A DNA stretch of 64,000 bases from Chitinolyticbacter albus. Its GTDB lineage: Bacteria > Pseudomonadota > Gammaproteobacteria > Burkholderiales > Chitinibacteraceae. Location: assembly GCF_024437655.1 (NCBI RefSeq), contig NZ_JANBVF010000015.1:1-64000 (forward strand), in the 5' to 3' direction. Below the pieces are notes generated by a model, which was not told the origin of the DNA, ran no database searches, and saw only the letters and a program-made list of their open reading frames with translations. Below are positions 62,796 through 64,000 of this stretch, piece by piece (the first letter of the stretch is position 1; every line of letters begins with the position of its first letter). Made by a program: the position numbers and the translations under genes.

Positions 62796-63836
62796 TTAAT
62801 GCGCGGACGGCGGTAAAGCGTCGTGGACGGCAAGTTGATGCTGTACCAATTCGGCAGTGCGCTGCGCCACGCCGGCTTGCGCTTCTTCCACCGCCTGCTT
62901 GAGCGCCCAGTAGAACGCCAAGCGGTCGGCGCCGCCGTGGCTTTTTACCACAATCCCGTTCAGGCCGAGCAATGAGGCGCCATTGAAACGGCGCGGGTCG
63001 ACCCGCTTCTTGAAGCGACCGAGCACCGGCCAGGCCAGCCCCGCCAAGGCTTTGGTCCACCACGAGCGTACGAATTCCTGCTTGAGGAAATCGGCCAGCA
63101 TCTTGGCCAGGCCCTCGGACGACTTCAGCGCCACGTTGCCGGTGAAGCCATCGGTCGCGATCACGTCGACCACACCGCTGAACAGGTCGTTGCCCTCGAC
63201 ATTGCCGTAGAAATTGAGCTTGGACGCGCGCAGCAGCTCGGCCGCCTGCTTGGCCAGATCGTTGCCCTTGATGTCCTCCTCGCCGACGTTCAACAGGCCG
63301 ACGGTGGGGTGCGGCTTGTGCCTGACCGCCGACACCAGCGCGGAACCCATCACGGCGAACTGCAGCAGGTGTTCGGGCGTGCAGTCGACATTGGCGCCCA
63401 GATCGAGCACACAGGTCTCGCTGCCGCTGAGCGAGGGCATCATGCGCGCGATGGCCGGGCGCTCGATGCCGCGTATGGTCTTGAGCACGAAACGCGCGGT
63501 CGCCATCAACGCGCCGGTATTGCCGGCCGACACGCAGGCGTTGGCTTCGCCGGACTTGACGAGGTTGATCGCCACGCGCATCGACGAATCTTTCTTGTTC
63601 TTCAGCGCCGATTGAGGCGACTCGTCCATCGCGACGACCTCGGTCGCGGCATGGATGCGCAGGCGCGGGCCACAGCCCTTGCGTCGCGCCTTGAGCTCGG
63701 CCTCGATCGCGTCGGACAGGCCAACCAGCACGATGTTGACGTCGGGATGATCGTCGAGAAATCGCAATACGGCAGGCACGGTCACGTGCGTGCCGTGATC
63801 GCCGCCCATTGCGTCGACCGCTACGGTGATGTCCAT
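62796..63836 (-). CDS. plsX: Phosphate acyltransferase PlsX
   Basis: A 346-residue protein starting [20 protein letters not shown], the PlsX signature, and containing [16 protein letters not shown] and [16 protein letters not shown]. It converts acyl-ACP to acyl-phosphate, the first step of phospholipid synthesis with PlsY. It lies between rpmF (105 bases upstream) and fabH, the conserved order in many bacteria. Confidence 0.97.
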   Translation of the reverse strand: MDITVAVDAMGGDHGTHVTVPAVLRFLDDHPDVNIVLVGLSDAIEAELKARRKGCGPRLRIHAATEVVAMDESPQSALKNKKDSSMRVAINLVKSGEANACVSAGNTGALMATARFVLKTIRGIERPAIARMMPSLSGSETCVLDLGANVDCTPEHLLQFAVMGSALVSAVRHKPHPTVGLLNVGEEDIKGNDLAKQAAELLRASKLNFYGNVEGNDLFSGVVDVIATDGFTGNVALKSSEGLAKMLADFLKQEFVRSWWTKALAGLAWPVLGRFKKRVDPRRFNGASLLGLNGIVVKSHGGADRLAFYWALKQAVEEAQAGVAQRTAELVQHQLAVHDALPPSAH

Positions 63837-63941
63837 GAATTTCCTAGCTAGTCTGGCGGGGTTGTCCAGAATGGCGAACGGCGCAAACAGGGGTCTCCTG
63901 AGTGCGCCGTTTTCATAACCGTTTGGTTATGCAGCGAATTA

Positions 63942-64000
63942 TTACTCGCCCTTGGCCTTAATCACACGACGGCCACGGTAGAAACCATTCGGGCTGATGT
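63942..64000 (-). CDS. rpmF: 50S ribosomal protein L32, C-terminal fragment
   Basis: Only the last 18 codons are in the window, reading ISPNGFYRGRRVIKAKGE and ending in two stop codons (TAA TAA). This is the end of ribosomal protein L32. It precedes plsX as in the conserved rpmF-plsX-fab order. The 5' end lies beyond the right edge. Confidence 0.9.
   Translation of the reverse strand, partial: ISPNGFYRGRRVIKAKGE

Noticed and set aside
63877-63911. Hairpin AACGGCGCA...TGCGCCGTT between rpmF and plsX as a terminator
   Set aside because: On the minus strand, the direction of both genes, no T run follows the stem; it is at most a processing or stability element.

Overview
This 64 kb window is high-GC chromosomal DNA from a Gram-negative bacterium, most likely a betaproteobacterium of the Neisseriales (Chitinibacteraceae/Chromobacteriaceae type). 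The evidence is the rpmF-plsX-fabHDG-acpP-fabF fatty-acid cluster, the rpmB-rpmG pair, and a dsbC gene beside a ubiquinone hydroxylase gene. That placement is inference from gene content; no search was run. I see no insertion sequence, prophage or CRISPR array.

Layout: 0-1 kb holds the end of ftsK and rpmB-rpmG. 1-8 kb is an acetate uptake and activation block: a LysR regulator, yjcH-actP, an MHS-family transporter and acs. The three acetate transcription units share one promoter/operator architecture, which is the clearest unexplained regulatory signal here. A Nudix hydrolase follows. 8.9-26.4 kb is a complete LapA-type biofilm adhesin system: a TolC-like outer-membrane channel with an extra C-terminal domain, the periplasmic protease LapG, the c-di-GMP receptor LapD, a 2840-residue RTX adhesin, a LuxR-type regulator, and the inner-membrane type I secretion pair LapC/LapB. 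LapG should clip the adhesin at its PAAAG site unless LapD, loaded with c-di-GMP, sequesters LapG.

26.5-33 kb holds a small conserved protein, tRNA-Arg(CCG), a diheme cytochrome c, an SMR exporter, a Tat-exported dienelactone hydrolase, and a tightly overlapping three-gene operon that reads as lysine catabolism (DUF1338/HglS, a lysine 6-dehydrogenase-like protein, aminoadipate-semialdehyde dehydrogenase). 33-42 kb has a duplicated intergenic repeat, a DUF2860 outer-membrane protein, a dppABCDF dipeptide transporter, a VOC protein and a 34-residue membrane microprotein. 41.4-46.5 kb has a probable rhodoquinone-biosynthesis protein RquA, DsbC, a ubiquinone hydroxylase and ComEC. 46.5-58.2 kb contains an ABC-F ATPase (YbiT type), an aminotransferase, a PilZ-like protein, pabB-pabC, the DUF2339/DUF3999 membrane pair, and a small secreted repeat protein behind a strong promoter that carries an operator. 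58.2-64 kb is the fatty-acid synthesis cluster, ending in a partial rpmF at the window edge.

Most genes are ordinary core functions. The distinctive parts are the shared acetate operator, the Lap adhesin locus with its fused TolC, the lysine operon, RquA, and several small genes and repeats.
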